Shown one piece after another: positions 9,893-20,016 of a stretch of 64,000 nt of DNA. Origin of the DNA: Nocardia brevicatena NBRC 12119 (GTDB taxonomy: Bacteria; Actinomycetota; Actinomycetes; Mycobacteriales; Mycobacteriaceae); NCBI RefSeq assembly GCF_000308495.1, contig NZ_BAFU01000066.1, positions 1 to 64,000 of the forward strand, in the 5' to 3' direction. Each line of letters starts with the position of its first letter. The first letter of the stretch is position 1. Made by a program: the position numbers and the translations under genes. Under the pieces are notes generated by a model. That model was not told where the DNA came from. It was given only the letters and a program-made list of their open reading frames with translations, and did not search any database.

Positions 9893-11734
9893 ATGCCACC
9901 GCTTCGTTCACGCACCACCACCATCGGCCGCAATGCCGCGGGCGCCCGCGCCCTGTGGCGGGCGACCGGCATGACCGATACCGATTTCGGCAAGCCGATC
10001 GTCGCGATCGCAAACTCCTACACCCAGTTCGTCCCGGGACATGTGCATCTGAAGAACCTCGGCGAGATCGTGGCCGAGTCGGTGCGCGCCGCGGACGGGG
10101 TACCGCGCGAATTCCACACCATCGCCGTCGACGACGGTATCGCCATGGGCCACGGCGGCATGCTCTATTCGCTGCCCAGCCGGGAGATCATCGCCGATTC
10201 GGTGGAGTACATGGTGAACGCGCACACCGCCGACGCGCTGGTGTGCATCTCCAACTGTGACAAGATCACCCCGGGCATGCTCAATGCCGCCATGCGGCTC
10301 AACATTCCCACGGTGTTCGTCTCCGGCGGACCGATGGAGGCCGGTAAGGCCGTGGTTGTCGGCGGCGTGGCGCAGGCCCCCACCGATCTCATCACCGCGA
10401 TCGCGGCCAGTGCCAACAGCAGTGTGACCGAGGAAGGGCTGACCGAGGTCGAGCGCAGCGCCTGCCCCACCTGCGGATCCTGTTCCGGGATGTTCACCGC
10501 GAATTCGATGAACTGCCTCACCGAGGCGCTCGGACTCGCGCTGCCGGGCAACGGTTCCACCCTGGCCACCCATGCCGCGCGGCGCGCCCTGTTCGAGCGG
10601 GCGGGCACAATCGTCGTCGAGATCGCCAATCGCTGGTACCGCGACGACGACGATTCGATATTGCCGCGCAATGTCGCCGATGCCAAGGCATTTCGCAACG
10701 CGATGGCCCTGGACGTGGCGATGGGCGGTTCCACCAATACGGTGCTGCACATCCTGGCCGCCGCGCGGGAGGGTGAGATCGACTTCGATCTGCGGACCAT
10801 CGAGGAGACCAGCCGCCGAGTGCCCACCCTGTCGAAGGTCGCGCCCAACTCCGACTACCACATGGAGGATGTGCACCGGGCCGGCGGTATCCCTGCCATC
10901 CTGGGCGAGCTACGCCGGGCCGGACTGTTGGAAACCGATGTGACCACGGTGCACACGCCGACCCTGGACGAGTGGCTCGACACCTGGGACATCCGTTCCG
11001 GCAAGGCTTCCGAGGAGGCCGTCGAACTGTTCCACGCCGCCCCCGGCGGGGTGCGCACCACCGAACCGTTCTCCACCGAGAATCGCTGGTCGTCGTTGGA
11101 CACCGATGCGGCGAACGGCTGTATCCGCGATATCGAGCACGCCTACACCGCCGAGGGCGGCCTGGTGGTGCTGCGCGGCAACCTCGCCCCGGACGGCGCG
11201 GTGCTCAAAACTGCCGGAATCGACGAGGAGCTGTTCACCTTCCAAGGTCCAGCGGTGGTCGTGGAATCCCAGGAAGAAGCCGTGTCGGTGATCCTGGAGA
11301 AGAAGATCCAACCCGGCGATGTGATCGTGGTCCGCTACGAGGGGCCGGCGGGCGGGCCGGGTATGCAGGAGATGCTGCACCCCACCGCGTTCCTCAAAGG
11401 GTCGGGCCTGGGCAAGAAGTGCGCGCTGATCACCGACGGCCGATTCTCCGGCGGCACATCCGGGTTGTCCATCGGCCACATCTCCCCCGAAGCCGCCGGC
11501 GGCGGGGCGATCGGCCTGGTGGAAAACGGCGACCCGATCCGCATCGATGTCGCCTCCCGCACCCTGGAGCTGCTGGTGGACGACACCGTCCTGGCCGAAC
11601 GCCGGGCCAAGATGGAGGCACGCGAACGGCCGTGGCAGCCGCTGCACCGGGAACGTCCGGTCACCACCGCACTGCGCGCCTATGCCGCGATGGCGACTTC
11701 CGCCGACAAGGGCGCCGTCCGCCGCATCCCCTGA
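9893..11734 (+). CDS. ilvD: Dihydroxy-acid dehydratase
   Basis: Iron-sulfur enzyme that dehydrates the dihydroxy acids to 2-oxoisovalerate and 2-oxo-3-methylvalerate. 613 residues. Cluster and metal ligands are visible: [14 protein letters not shown] (about 120-133) and [19 protein letters not shown] (about 193-211). The C-terminal active-site segment [19 protein letters not shown] (about 516-534) is intact. ATG 9893 with acaggacc upstream. In M. tuberculosis ilvD lies elsewhere; here it sits next to the ilvBNC locus, across the cfp6 gene and a repeat-filled gap. A long stem follows the stop. Confidence 0.98.
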   Translation: MPPLRSRTTTIGRNAAGARALWRATGMTDTDFGKPIVAIANSYTQFVPGHVHLKNLGEIVAESVRAADGVPREFHTIAVDDGIAMGHGGMLYSLPSREIIADSVEYMVNAHTADALVCISNCDKITPGMLNAAMRLNIPTVFVSGGPMEAGKAVVVGGVAQAPTDLITAIAASANSSVTEEGLTEVERSACPTCGSCSGMFTANSMNCLTEALGLALPGNGSTLATHAARRALFERAGTIVVEIANRWYRDDDDSILPRNVADAKAFRNAMALDVAMGGSTNTVLHILAAAREGEIDFDLRTIEETSRRVPTLSKVAPNSDYHMEDVHRAGGIPAILGELRRAGLLETDVTTVHTPTLDEWLDTWDIRSGKASEEAVELFHAAPGGVRTTEPFSTENRWSSLDTDAANGCIRDIEHAYTAEGGLVVLRGNLAPDGAVLKTAGIDEELFTFQGPAVVVESQEEAVSVILEKKIQPGDVIVVRYEGPAGGPGMQEMLHPTAFLKGSGLGKKCALITDGRFSGGTSGLSIGHISPEAAGGGAIGLVENGDPIRIDVASRTLELLVDDTVLAERRAKMEARERPWQPLHRERPVTTALRAYAAMATSADKGAVRRIP

Positions 11735-11742
11735 CGCCGCGC

Positions 11743-11790
11743 CGCACGGGCCGGCCGGCCGACGAGCATTGTCCCCGGCCGGCCCGTGCG
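11743..11790 (+). terminator. Terminator-like hairpin after ilvD
   Basis: gcacgggccggccgg and ccggccggcccgtgc form a perfect 15-bp GC-rich stem starting ten bases after the ilvD stop and ending just before the next gene. No U-tract. Confidence 0.7.
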
Positions 11791-11803
11791 TAGGCTTCCG
11801 GTC

Positions 11804-12226
11804 ATGAGCGAGCACGATACCCGAACCGTCGTCACCGAGTTCCTGCGCCGCGTCGCCGCGGGCGATCCGGATACCATTGCCGGCCTGTTCTCGGAAACCG
11901 TCGACTGGCAGGTCAACTGGCCGGAGGGAGAACACCCCGCGACGCCGTGGATTCGTCCGCGATCGACCCGCGCCGACGTGGCCGACCATTTCCGCGCCCT
12001 CTCCGAAGCACACGCTCCCACCGCACCGAGCGCCGACACCGCACCGCCGACCGTCCTGGTCGACGGTGACAACGCCGTGGTACTGACCGAGATCCGACAG
12101 ACGGCCGCGCCCACCGGTCGGTCCTATACCGCCGGATGCGCGCTGCGTTTCACCGTGCGGGACGGCACCATCACCCGTTACCACGTCTACGAGGACAGTC
12201 TCTCGGTCGCGCGGGCGTTCGCCTGA
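11804..12226 (+). CDS. SnoaL/NTF2-like protein (ketosteroid-isomerase fold)
   Basis: 140 residues with the cone-shaped NTF2-like pattern: an N-terminal helix (RTVVTEFLRRVAAGDPDTIA), GLFSETVDWQVNWP, a middle Asp/His region and a C-terminal strand pair (ALRFTVRDGTITRYHVYEDS). This fold serves many small-molecule isomerases, cyclases and binding proteins, so the substrate cannot be told. I start at ATG 11804 (MSEHDTRT), 18 bases inside the longest frame, because it fits the usual family N-terminus. Lies alone between ilvD and the convergent DoxX gene. Confidence 0.75.
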   Translation: MSEHDTRTVVTEFLRRVAAGDPDTIAGLFSETVDWQVNWPEGEHPATPWIRPRSTRADVADHFRALSEAHAPTAPSADTAPPTVLVDGDNAVVLTEIRQTAAPTGRSYTAGCALRFTVRDGTITRYHVYEDSLSVARAFA

Positions 12227-12256
12227 GCAGGTCACGCCACCGACTCGGTCGCGTGC

Positions 12257-13192
12257 TCAGTCGAACGGGCCGATACCGACGAACGGGTTTCCGCCGTGCA
12301 GATACCACCAGGTGCCCACGGCGGCGGCGATCGCCAGCACCAGCACCACGAATGAACCGCCGCCAGGACGGGTGGCCCAGCCCCGACCACGGTCGAACGA
12401 CCAGCGACCGGGGCCGGTGAGTATGACGATCGCCGCGATTCCCGCCAGGACGGACTCGTATTCGACCGCGCCGGGCCCCGCCTTGTATTGGAAACCGGGG
12501 TGCATCCCCTGTTTCCAGGCCCAGGCGTCGAGCATCACCGCCAGCACCGCACCGGCGGCCAAGGGGGTGGCCAACCCCAGGACGAGCAGCACGCCGCCAC
12601 CGACCTCACCCGCGGTGAGCAGCGCGGCGGCCAGCGAGGGCTGATGCCACCCGCCCTGCTCCATCATGTCCCGGGTGCCGTCCAGGCCGGGCCCGTGGAA
12701 CCAGCCCGTCAGTTTCTGCAGCCCGTGATAGAGGAAGGTGGCGCCGAGGAGCAACCGCAGCAGGAATAGGCCGAAATCGAGGGTGCCGCGGCGGTAGTCG
12801 CCGTTATGGCGCAACCGGGCGGTACCGTTCGGCGGGTTCGACGCGGGCGGGATACTGGCGTAGGAATAGGTGTTGTTCCCGCCCCGGGGCAATCCCACGG
12901 TGGGTTCGTCCGGTCCCTGAGGGCCGGGGCCAGGGGGGACGGCCGCCCGCACGGTGGGATCCTCGACCTCGGGGTCGAGGCCGAGTTCCTCCTCGGTGCG
13001 CGGTAGCGGTTTGCCTCCCGGACCGACCGGGGTGAACTGCCCGGTCGGCAGGTCATAGGGACTGCCCACATCCCCTCCGTTGGTGGATACCGCGCCCCGC
13101 GTCCCACCGGCCCCGTTACCACCTCCGGACGCCGGTTTCCCCATGGTCGGCGACGACTCGGACGCGGCCCCGTCTCTCGGCTTGGCACTCAC
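12257..13192 (-). CDS. DoxX family membrane protein
   Basis: 311 residues from GTG 13192 (VSAKPRDG); an in-frame ATG at 13144 is the alternative. The first about 155 residues are hydrophilic and Pro/Gly-rich, followed by a DoxX domain with four membrane helices: FGLFLLRLLLGATFLYHGLQ (with the family Gly and His-Gly-x-Gln-Lys), a Gly-rich second helix (AALLTAGEVGGGVLLVLGLA), then PLAAGAVLAVMLDAWAW and a last pair. DoxX proteins in mycobacteria join membrane oxidoreductase complexes handling redox stress; that role is only inferred here. Position opposite LppZ matches M. tuberculosis Rv3005c-Rv3006. Confidence 0.88.
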   Translation of the reverse strand: MSAKPRDGAASESSPTMGKPASGGGNGAGGTRGAVSTNGGDVGSPYDLPTGQFTPVGPGGKPLPRTEEELGLDPEVEDPTVRAAVPPGPGPQGPDEPTVGLPRGGNNTYSYASIPPASNPPNGTARLRHNGDYRRGTLDFGLFLLRLLLGATFLYHGLQKLTGWFHGPGLDGTRDMMEQGGWHQPSLAAALLTAGEVGGGVLLVLGLATPLAAGAVLAVMLDAWAWKQGMHPGFQYKAGPGAVEYESVLAGIAAIVILTGPGRWSFDRGRGWATRPGGGSFVVLVLAIAAAVGTWWYLHGGNPFVGIGPFD

Positions 13193-13298
13193 GCATCCAG
13201 CGTAGGCCGCCGGCGCGGCGCACACCCTCACTGCGACTGGCGTGTCCGAGCCACCACCGAGAGGCGCGGCGACAGCGGTGTCCGTTACGTTGGGAGGT

Positions 13299-14402
13299 AT
13301 GAAGGCGGTTGGCGCGCGACATGTGATGGTGGGAGTGCTGTTCGGCGCACTTGCCCTGGGCGGATGCGCTCGATTCGACGATTCTGCGTCCAGCCCGTTC
13401 ACCCCGGAACCCACGCTGCACGGCGCGAACATCGATCCGAAGAAACCGGATCGGGCACCCACCTCCACCACCCGGCCCAGCGGTCCGTGTATGGACCCCG
13501 ACCCGGCGGTGGTGGCAACCTGTCTGGACACCACCGGCGGGCTGATCTCCCTCGGCGGCACCGCACTGGTGGCCGAACGGCGCACCGGCCGTATCCTGCA
13601 GGTGGCCCCGCAACAGCCGCCGGTGGAGATCGCCCGCGTGGATGTGGACCCCGCGGGCGACGGCGGGCTCAGTGATATCGCGCTGTCCCCGACCTACGGC
13701 GAGGACGGGCTGATCTACGCCTATATCACCACCGGCAGCGACAACCGGGTGGTACGCCTCGCCCCCGGCGGCCCGCCGAAGCCGATCCTGACCGGAATCC
13801 CCAAGGGCGCTACCGGTAACCGCGGCGCCCTCGACTGGCGCGACCCCGACCAACTGCTGGTGCTCACGGGCGATACGGGCAACCCGGGCGCCGCCGCCGA
13901 CCGCGGCTCACTGGCAGGCAAACTACTGCGCCTGAACTCTCCGGCACCGGGCAACGCCACCCCGGAAATCGCGGCCACCGGGATCGGCAGCGCCGGTGAT
14001 ATCTGCCTGGGCGGCGACCAGGTCTGGATCACCGACCGCGCCCCGGGCGTGGACCGACTGCAACGCCTCGGCCCTGACGGGCAGGTCGCCACCGCGTGGA
14101 CCTGGCCGGACCGCCCCGGTGTCGCCGGATGCGCGGTAACCGCGGACGGTGTCGCGGTCGCCCTCACCGAGGCGAAGGCCATCGCCATGGCCACCGCCGA
14201 CCCCACCACCCACGCGGTGACCGCCGAACCCACGCTGGTGGCGCAGAACAAATACGGTCGCCTACTCGGCGCGGCGCCGGGCGGCGACGGCAGCATCTGG
14301 GTCGGCACGGTGAACAAATCCGAGGGTGGACAGCCTGGCCCGTTCGACGACCGCGTGGTACGCATCCCGCCGCCCTCCGCCGGTGGTGGCGGACCGGACT
14401 GA
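13299..14402 (+). CDS. lppZ: Lipoprotein LppZ, glucose/sorbosone dehydrogenase-like beta-propeller
   Basis: 367 residues with a lipoprotein signal (VLFGALALGGCARF; Cys near residue 24) and then a six-bladed propeller of the PQQ-type sugar dehydrogenase family: GLISLGGTALVAERRTGRIL, DPAGDGGLSDIALSPTYGED, and DRAPGVDRLQRLGPDG. Secreted and anchored in the membrane. Substrate and cofactor are unknown. ATG 13299 follows tgggaggt, a strong ribosome site. It is divergent from the DoxX gene, a conserved pairing. A GC stem (14409-14428) follows the stop. Confidence 0.88.
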   Translation: MKAVGARHVMVGVLFGALALGGCARFDDSASSPFTPEPTLHGANIDPKKPDRAPTSTTRPSGPCMDPDPAVVATCLDTTGGLISLGGTALVAERRTGRILQVAPQQPPVEIARVDVDPAGDGGLSDIALSPTYGEDGLIYAYITTGSDNRVVRLAPGGPPKPILTGIPKGATGNRGALDWRDPDQLLVLTGDTGNPGAAADRGSLAGKLLRLNSPAPGNATPEIAATGIGSAGDICLGGDQVWITDRAPGVDRLQRLGPDGQVATAWTWPDRPGVAGCAVTADGVAVALTEAKAIAMATADPTTHAVTAEPTLVAQNKYGRLLGAAPGGDGSIWVGTVNKSEGGQPGPFDDRVVRIPPPSAGGGGPD

Positions 14403-14773
14403 GTCTTTGGCCGCGCCTTCGGCGCGGCGTGTTCGCGGCCTTCAGGTCTCGTGTTTCGGCGCCCGAGACTCGCGCCTTCGGCGCATGCGCTTCGGGCGCC
14501 GAAACGCGAGACGGCCGCGAACGGGGCCGCGACGGCGCGGCTCCCGAGGGGTTGCGTTGGGGGCGGAGCTTACGGCGGAGTGCTGCTTACAGCGGAGTGC
14601 CGGTCGGCAGGTATGGGTCGGGCTGCGGTGTGCACGAGGATCGACGGCGCGGCGTAACCCTGCTTCGGCGGGCCGAGGGGCGTGTGCGTTTTGGGTGGGA
14701 TTACGCCGCTATACCGGATCGGTGACAGGGTTGGTCCCGTTGTCGTACCTCGCCGGGCGGTAGGGCGGGGCGT
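14403..14773. other. Hairpin-rich region between convergent lppZ and gatB
   Basis: About 370 bases without a gene. It holds a terminator-like stem (ggccgcgcc ttc ggcgcggc, 14409-14428), a long inverted repeat (14431-14522), a nested cgcgccttcggcgc stem in its loop, and a short direct repeat, cttacggcggagtgc / cttacagcggagtgc, near 14568-14600. Frames here have no support as genes. Confidence 0.6.
14431..14522. repeat. Long inverted repeat in the lppZ-gatB gap
   Basis: gttcgcggcc, a 5-base insertion, then gtctcgtgtttcggcgccc on the left pairs with gggcgccgaaacgcgagac then ggccgcgaac on the right. Arms of about 29-34 bases, with one mismatch and one 5-base bulge; the loop carries its own stem. 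Could be a bidirectional terminator or a small palindromic repeat element. Confidence 0.7.
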
Positions 14774-16279
14774 TCAGGAGCAGGCGGCGAGGACCAGTTC
14801 ACGGACACGGGCGGCGTCGGCCTGGCCGCGGGTGGCCTTCATGACATCGCCGACGATCTTGCCGGCGGCCTGTACCTTGCCCCCGCGGATCTTGTCCGCG
14901 ATATCGGGGTTGGCGGCCAGCGCCTTCTCGACCTCGGCCTGCAGGGCACTCTCGTCGGTGACCATGCCCAGACCCTTGGTCTCCACGATCCGCGCCGGAT
15001 CGCCTTCACCGGCCAGCACCATGTCGACGACCTGCTTGGCGACCTTGTTGTTCACGGTCTTGGCCTCCACCAACCCGATCACCTCCGCCACCTGGGCCGG
15101 GGTGATGGGCAGGTCGGCCAGTTCGACACCGCGTTCGTTGGCCTTCTCGGCGAGATAGGCGACCCACCAGGAGCGGGCCTGGGTAGCGGGAGCGCCGGCG
15201 TCCACGGTGGCGATGATGAGGTCCAACGCGCCGGCGTTCACCAGATCGCGCATCACCTCGTCGGAGATACCCCATTCGGACTGGATGCGGGCCCGGCGCA
15301 GCCACGGGTACTCCGGAATGGTGCCGCGCAGGCCCTCCACCCATTCGGCGGCGGGCGCGACGGGCTCGAGATCGGGTTCGGGGAAGTACCGGTAGTCCTC
15401 GGCGGTTTCCTTGCGCCGGCCCGGTGAGGTGGAGCCGTCGGTCTCGTGGAAATGCCTGGTCTCCTGGACGACGGTGCCGCCCGAGGCGAGAACGACCGCC
15501 TGCCGGCGCATTTCGAACCGGACGGCGACCTCCACGCTCTTGAGCGAGTTGACGTTCTTGGTTTCGGTGCGGGTGCCGAATTCGGTCGCCCCGACCGGCA
15601 TGAGCGAGACATTCGCGTCACAGCGCAGCGAACCGTGCTCCATCCGGACATCGGAGACGTTCAGCGCCTTCAGCAGATCGCGCAACGCGGTGACATAGGC
15701 CCGCGCCACCTCCGGCGCCCGCTCCCCCGCACCGGTGATCGGCTTGGTGACGATCTCGATCAGCGGCACACCGGCCCGGTTGTAGTCCAGCAGTGAATGG
15801 CTGGCGCCGTGGATCCGCCCGGTGGCGCCGCCGATATGCACCGACTTACCGGTGTCCTCTTCCATATGAGCGCGTTCGATCTCGACCCGGAAGACGCTGC
15901 CGTCGTCGAGCGGGACATCGAGATGGCCGTCGGTGGCAATGGGTTCGTCGTACTGGCTGATCTGGTAGTTCTTCGGCTGGTCCGGGTAGAAGTAGTTCTT
16001 GCGCGCGAACCGGCCCCACGGCGTGATGGAACAGTTGAGCGCCAGGCCGATCCGTACCGCGGCCTCGACCGCCTTCCGGTTCACCACCGGCAGCGAACCG
16101 GGCAGGCCGAGGCACACCGGGCAGACCTGCGTATTCGGCTCCGCGCCGAACGTGGTCGGGCAGCCGCAGAACATCTTGGTCTCGGTGGACAGCTCGACGT
16201 GGACCTCCATGCCCAGAACCGGTTCGTACCGGGTCACGACATCGGCGTAATCCATCAGTTCGACGGTTGGTGCGCTCAT
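14774..16279 (-). CDS. gatB: Aspartyl/glutamyl-tRNA(Asn/Gln) amidotransferase subunit B
   Basis: The tRNA-binding and kinase-like subunit of GatCAB, which converts Glu-tRNA(Gln) and Asp-tRNA(Asn) into Gln- and Asn-tRNA. 501 residues from ATG 16279 ([15 protein letters not shown]). The opening [20 protein letters not shown], the zinc-site pattern [19 protein letters not shown] and [20 protein letters not shown] are diagnostic; the C-terminal YqeY-like tail domain is present. Unlike in M. tuberculosis, gatA and gatC lie about 15 kb away, separated by an accessory block. Confidence 0.98.
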   Translation of the reverse strand: MSAPTVELMDYADVVTRYEPVLGMEVHVELSTETKMFCGCPTTFGAEPNTQVCPVCLGLPGSLPVVNRKAVEAAVRIGLALNCSITPWGRFARKNYFYPDQPKNYQISQYDEPIATDGHLDVPLDDGSVFRVEIERAHMEEDTGKSVHIGGATGRIHGASHSLLDYNRAGVPLIEIVTKPITGAGERAPEVARAYVTALRDLLKALNVSDVRMEHGSLRCDANVSLMPVGATEFGTRTETKNVNSLKSVEVAVRFEMRRQAVVLASGGTVVQETRHFHETDGSTSPGRRKETAEDYRYFPEPDLEPVAPAAEWVEGLRGTIPEYPWLRRARIQSEWGISDEVMRDLVNAGALDLIIATVDAGAPATQARSWWVAYLAEKANERGVELADLPITPAQVAEVIGLVEAKTVNNKVAKQVVDMVLAGEGDPARIVETKGLGMVTDESALQAEVEKALAANPDIADKIRGGKVQAAGKIVGDVMKATRGQADAARVRELVLAACS

Positions 16280-16366
16280 GGTCAACAGTCTATGGCGTGC
16301 CACCGCGCCCCGGGCCGCTGGTGCGCTCACCGGAGACCGGGGCCGCCGCGCGACCCGCGCCGACGG

Positions 16367-17749
16367 TCACTTCCGCGAGAAACGCTGTTTCAGCCAGTCG
16401 GTAACGGCGCCGAGTATCACCGGGTCGATGGTCGTCTCGATCGTGGCGTATTCGTCGACCAAACCGGTCCCGGCCGGCTGCATCAGGTGATTGAGCCCCT
16501 TGAAGGTACGGACGGTGGCGTCGGGATTGTCGGCCAGCAGCTGCCGCATCACCGGCTCGTTCTGCGCCGCGGAGACCTGCAGATCCTTGGAACCGAAGAA
16601 CGCCAGCACCGGCATCCGCAGCGCGGACAGCGCCGGGGCCGGATCGTAGCCCACCATGGCCGCCGTATAGGGGGTGGCGATGGATTCGAGCTGGTCGGCC
16701 GGAACGCGTTTCTCCTCCGGCTGGGATTCGTTGTGCGTTCGGATGATGTGTCGGGCCCGTTCCAGGTCTCCGGTGCGCAGCGCCCCGACGAGCTCGGTGA
16801 TATAGGCCAGGTGGGCGTCCGTCTCCTCCGGTGACGCGCCCGCAGCGCGCAGTATCTCCCGGTTCTGCTTCAACAGGATATCCGCGCCCGATACGGCCGG
16901 ACCGGCCATGGAGATCACGAAGGCCACACCGCTGTCCGGTCGCGCCGCGACCAGCGGTGCGAGATAGCCGCCCTCGCTGTGGCCCAGCAACCCGACCCGG
17001 GTCGGATCGATCTCGGGGCGCCCACGCAGGAAATCGAGCCCGGCCCGGATATCGGTCGTCAAATCGTCATAGCCGGCTTCCTGCAGCACCCCGCCGGTGC
17101 CACCGACACCGCGGTCGTCGACGCGCAGGACCGCGTATCCGACGCGGGTGAGAACATCCGACAACACCAGGAACGGCTTGTGCCCCATGAGTTCTTCGTT
17201 GCGGTCCTGCGGTCCGCTGCCGGTGATCAGCAGGACCGCGGGAAACGGGCCCTGGCCCTCGGGGCGGGTGAGCGTGCCCGCGACGGTGATATCACCGCTT
17301 CGATACGTGACGTCCTCGGACACGTACGGCAGCGGCGGTTTCGGCTCCTGCGGCCGCTCCCGCCCGCGCACCGCACCGCGCTCCATGGCCAACGTGAACG
17401 TCCGGCCGGACTGGGTGAAATCGCCGGTGATGCGACCGGTTCCGGTATCGAGGCGACCATGGAAGGCGGCATCGCCCGGAACGTTGGGGACGGAGAATTC
17501 CACCCGTCCCGGCTCCGTGACGACCTTGTCGAGACTCGCCCCCACGATGCCCTGGGCCGGAATATCGATGGTGGCGCTGTCGGGTCCGGTGAAGTTCACC
17601 CCGACCGCCAACGGCTGCGCGGGAAGCTCGATCGTCCCGTGCCATTCTCCACGCACCGTGCCACCGCTGCCGGGCTCCGTAAGGGAACAGCCGGTGAGCA
17701 GCGCAACGACCATGGACAAGACCAGCAGGACCATCCGACCGGTGCGCAT
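16367..17749 (-). CDS. Secreted lipoprotein alpha/beta hydrolase
   Basis: 460 residues from ATG 17749. A signal peptide with lipobox LLTGC (Cys near residue 21) precedes a beta-rich N-terminal domain (about 30-140), then an alpha/beta-hydrolase domain: oxyanion region LLITGSGPQDRNEE, nucleophile elbow GLLGHSEGGY (Ser), probable Asp in FFGSKDLQVSA and His in FKGLNHLMQPAG. This matches the secreted serine aminopeptidase/S9-like esterase group; substrate unknown. It lies between pfkA and gatB in the same orientation, a gene not in the pfkA-gatB position I recall for M. tuberculosis. Confidence 0.85.
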   Translation of the reverse strand: MRTGRMVLLVLSMVVALLTGCSLTEPGSGGTVRGEWHGTIELPAQPLAVGVNFTGPDSATIDIPAQGIVGASLDKVVTEPGRVEFSVPNVPGDAAFHGRLDTGTGRITGDFTQSGRTFTLAMERGAVRGRERPQEPKPPLPYVSEDVTYRSGDITVAGTLTRPEGQGPFPAVLLITGSGPQDRNEELMGHKPFLVLSDVLTRVGYAVLRVDDRGVGGTGGVLQEAGYDDLTTDIRAGLDFLRGRPEIDPTRVGLLGHSEGGYLAPLVAARPDSGVAFVISMAGPAVSGADILLKQNREILRAAGASPEETDAHLAYITELVGALRTGDLERARHIIRTHNESQPEEKRVPADQLESIATPYTAAMVGYDPAPALSALRMPVLAFFGSKDLQVSAAQNEPVMRQLLADNPDATVRTFKGLNHLMQPAGTGLVDEYATIETTIDPVILGAVTDWLKQRFSRK

Positions 17750-17857
17750 GCGCCCCACTGTACCGACGAGCCCGCCGTACCGGGGCGAATCCACCGGCCC
17801 GGACCGGTCGGGCGGGGCCGGTATCCACCCGTCCGGCCGATGGCGGTCCGTCCGCTG

Positions 17858-18892
17858 TCAGCCGAAGAAGGCCTGCGCTTCCTGGTACCGCTCGGCCGGC
17901 ACCCGTTTGAGCTGCTCGGTGGCCTCGGACAATGGCACCAGGCCGATCTCGGTTCCGCGCAGTGCGACCATCTGGCCGAAATGACCCGCGTGTACCGCCT
18001 CGGCCGCGTGCAGGCCGAAGCGGGTGGCCAGGACCCGGTCGTAGGGGGTGGGGCTGCCGCCGCGCTGGACGTGGCCGAGGACGGTGGTGCGCACCTCCTT
18101 GCCGATCCGACGTTCGATCTCGGGGCCCAACTGTTGGGCGACGCCGGTGAAGCGTTCGTGCCCGAATTCGTCGATACCGCCCTCTCGGAGGGTGAACCCG
18201 GTGTCCGGCGCGGGATGCGAACCCTCGGCCACCACGCAGATGAAATGTTTGTCACCGCGCTGGAAGCGGCGCTTGATCATGGCGCACACCTCCCGCACAT
18301 CGAACGGTTCCTCGGGGACCAGGGTCAGATGGGCGCCGGCGGCCATTCCGGAGTTGATCGCGATCCAGCCCGCGTGCCGGCCCATGACCTCGACCAGCAT
18401 GACCCGCTGATGCGACTCCGCGGTGGTGTGCAGCCGGTCGATGGCCTCGGTGGCGATGGACAACGCGGTGTCGTGGCCGAACGTGACGTCGGTGCAATCG
18501 ATATCGTTATCGATCGTCTTGGGCACGCCGACCACCGGAACACCCTCTTCGGACAGCCAACTGGCGGCGGTGAGCGTGCCTTCCCCGCCGATCGGGATCA
18601 AGGCCTCGATACCGTTGTCGTCCAGGGTCTGCCGGATGCGGCCGAGTCCCTGGCGCAGTACGTCCGGATTGGTGCGTGCGGTGCCCAGGATGGTGCCGCC
18701 CTTGGCGAGCAGTCGGTCGGTACGGTCGTCGTTGAAAATCTTGATCTTGCGGTCTTCCAGCAGGCCCCGCCAGCCGTCCTCGAATCCGACGATCGCATCG
18801 CCGTACCGACCGTTCGCGGTGCGGACGATAGCGCGGATAACAGCGTTCAGCCCCGGGCAGTCCCCGCCTCCGGTCAAGACTCCGATGCGCAT
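17858..18892 (-). CDS. pfkA: 6-phosphofructokinase
   Basis: Phosphorylates fructose 6-phosphate in glycolysis. 344 residues. [20 protein letters not shown] is the nucleotide-binding start, GGEGTL carries the Gly (position 104 in E. coli numbering) seen in ATP-using enzymes, and [15 protein letters not shown] holds the catalytic Asp, but with Lys where E. coli has Gly. The combination GGEGT plus PKTIDND is usual for actinobacterial enzymes of the Amycolatopsis/Streptomyces group; I infer ATP rather than pyrophosphate as donor. MGRHAGWIA is the substrate-site motif. ATG 18892. Confidence 0.96.
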   Translation of the reverse strand: MRIGVLTGGGDCPGLNAVIRAIVRTANGRYGDAIVGFEDGWRGLLEDRKIKIFNDDRTDRLLAKGGTILGTARTNPDVLRQGLGRIRQTLDDNGIEALIPIGGEGTLTAASWLSEEGVPVVGVPKTIDNDIDCTDVTFGHDTALSIATEAIDRLHTTAESHQRVMLVEVMGRHAGWIAINSGMAAGAHLTLVPEEPFDVREVCAMIKRRFQRGDKHFICVVAEGSHPAPDTGFTLREGGIDEFGHERFTGVAQQLGPEIERRIGKEVRTTVLGHVQRGGSPTPYDRVLATRFGLHAAEAVHAGHFGQMVALRGTEIGLVPLSEATEQLKRVPAERYQEAQAFFG

Positions 18893-18981
18893 GGCGCTAT
18901 CTTGCCCGGTTTACGCCGGCGTCGATCCCCCGCCCCCATGACGATCGGGTTACACCGGCCCGGACCACCTCGCCAAGGGTG

Positions 18982-19890
18982 TCAGGACGTGCACACCCCG
19001 CCGGTGAACTCGCCGAGATGTTCCGATAGCAGGTCGGCAATCTTGTTCAGCATGCCTATCCCGTCGGAGTAGGTGCCGGAATCGGGTTGTGCCGCAACGG
19101 CGATCGCGATCTTGCCGCCGCCGGTGGGCACCAGCCCGAACTGTCGGACCAGATAGCCGCCGGAGGTGTCGGGCCCCCAACCGCCCTTGTACTCCGCCTT
19201 GTCGAACTCCGCTCCCAGACCCCACTGCTGGTTCGTGCCGATCTCGTCCATCAGGTCGACCACCGCCGCGGAATCGGATAGACACGGCAAGCGGGAAGCG
19301 AAAGTCACCTGGTCGGCCAGCGCCCATTCGGCCTGGCCGAAGGCCGAGTAGTCGGCGCGGACGCGTTTGGCCGGCACCGTGGTCACGGTATCCCCGGCCT
19401 CCCGCAGTACACCCTGCACCGCGGCGGCGGCCTGCTGGGGAGTGCCCAGCGAGTCCCACAGCGCATCGGCAGCGAAGTTGTCGGAGGCGGTGATGGTCGC
19501 CGAGACGGAGTAGTCGAGCCCGTCCGGATCCTTGCGGACGGCCGCGATCGCCAGCGGCACCTTCATGGTCGACCAGGCCGGACCGGTGGTCCAATTGCCG
19601 AATACCACCGGCCGGTCACCGCCGACCGGCATGATCGCCAGACCGATCCGCCCCGCCTGCTCGGCCTGGAGTTCGGTGAATCCGGCGGCCAGTGTGCCCG
19701 GCACGGTGACCGACATCGCCTCGCCGCTGTCGGCGTAGGTCATGAGCGAGCGGGGCGTTTCCGTGGCGAGAGGGGCGGGTTCGGCGGCGCAGCCGGCGAG
19801 CGCGGTGAGACCCGTACAGGCGAACGCCACGATCAACCGCCGAGCCAAGGGTACGTACCGGGTTTTCTGGGTATACACATCTCGGCGCAT
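18982..19890 (-). CDS. Class A beta-lactamase-fold lipoprotein (serine hydrolase)
   Basis: 302 residues from ATG 19890 (a GTG 18 bases upstream is possible). A lipobox, ALAGC, puts the lipidated Cys near residue 34. The penicillin-recognising fold is visible: SxxK in WSTMKVPLAIAA (Ser107, Lys110), SDN in TASDNFAADALW (136-138), and a KGG box in EYKGGWGPDTSGGY replacing the usual KTG. No convincing Glu166 omega loop was found, so it may not hydrolyse beta-lactams efficiently; many actinobacterial lipoproteins of this type have no known substrate. First gene of the 19-31 kb accessory block, downstream of the HK-RR-STPK module A on the same strand. Confidence 0.8.
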   Translation of the reverse strand: MRRDVYTQKTRYVPLARRLIVAFACTGLTALAGCAAEPAPLATETPRSLMTYADSGEAMSVTVPGTLAAGFTELQAEQAGRIGLAIMPVGGDRPVVFGNWTTGPAWSTMKVPLAIAAVRKDPDGLDYSVSATITASDNFAADALWDSLGTPQQAAAAVQGVLREAGDTVTTVPAKRVRADYSAFGQAEWALADQVTFASRLPCLSDSAAVVDLMDEIGTNQQWGLGAEFDKAEYKGGWGPDTSGGYLVRQFGLVPTGGGKIAIAVAAQPDSGTYSDGIGMLNKIADLLSEHLGEFTGGVCTS

Positions 19891-20016
19891 CGTGGTACGG
19901 ACTCTCACTATCCCGATATCGGCAGTACGGTCGAAAAACCGTACTCCATCCCGGCGCTGTTCGCGCCTTTACGAGCTCGGCCGGTTGTGAAGCACCGGTG
20001 TGCGGCGACCCCGGGC

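Noticed and set aside
12257-13585. 442-codon version of the DoxX protein
   Set aside because: The added N-terminal 131 codons overlap the divergent LppZ gene; GTG 13192 or ATG 13144 is more sensible.
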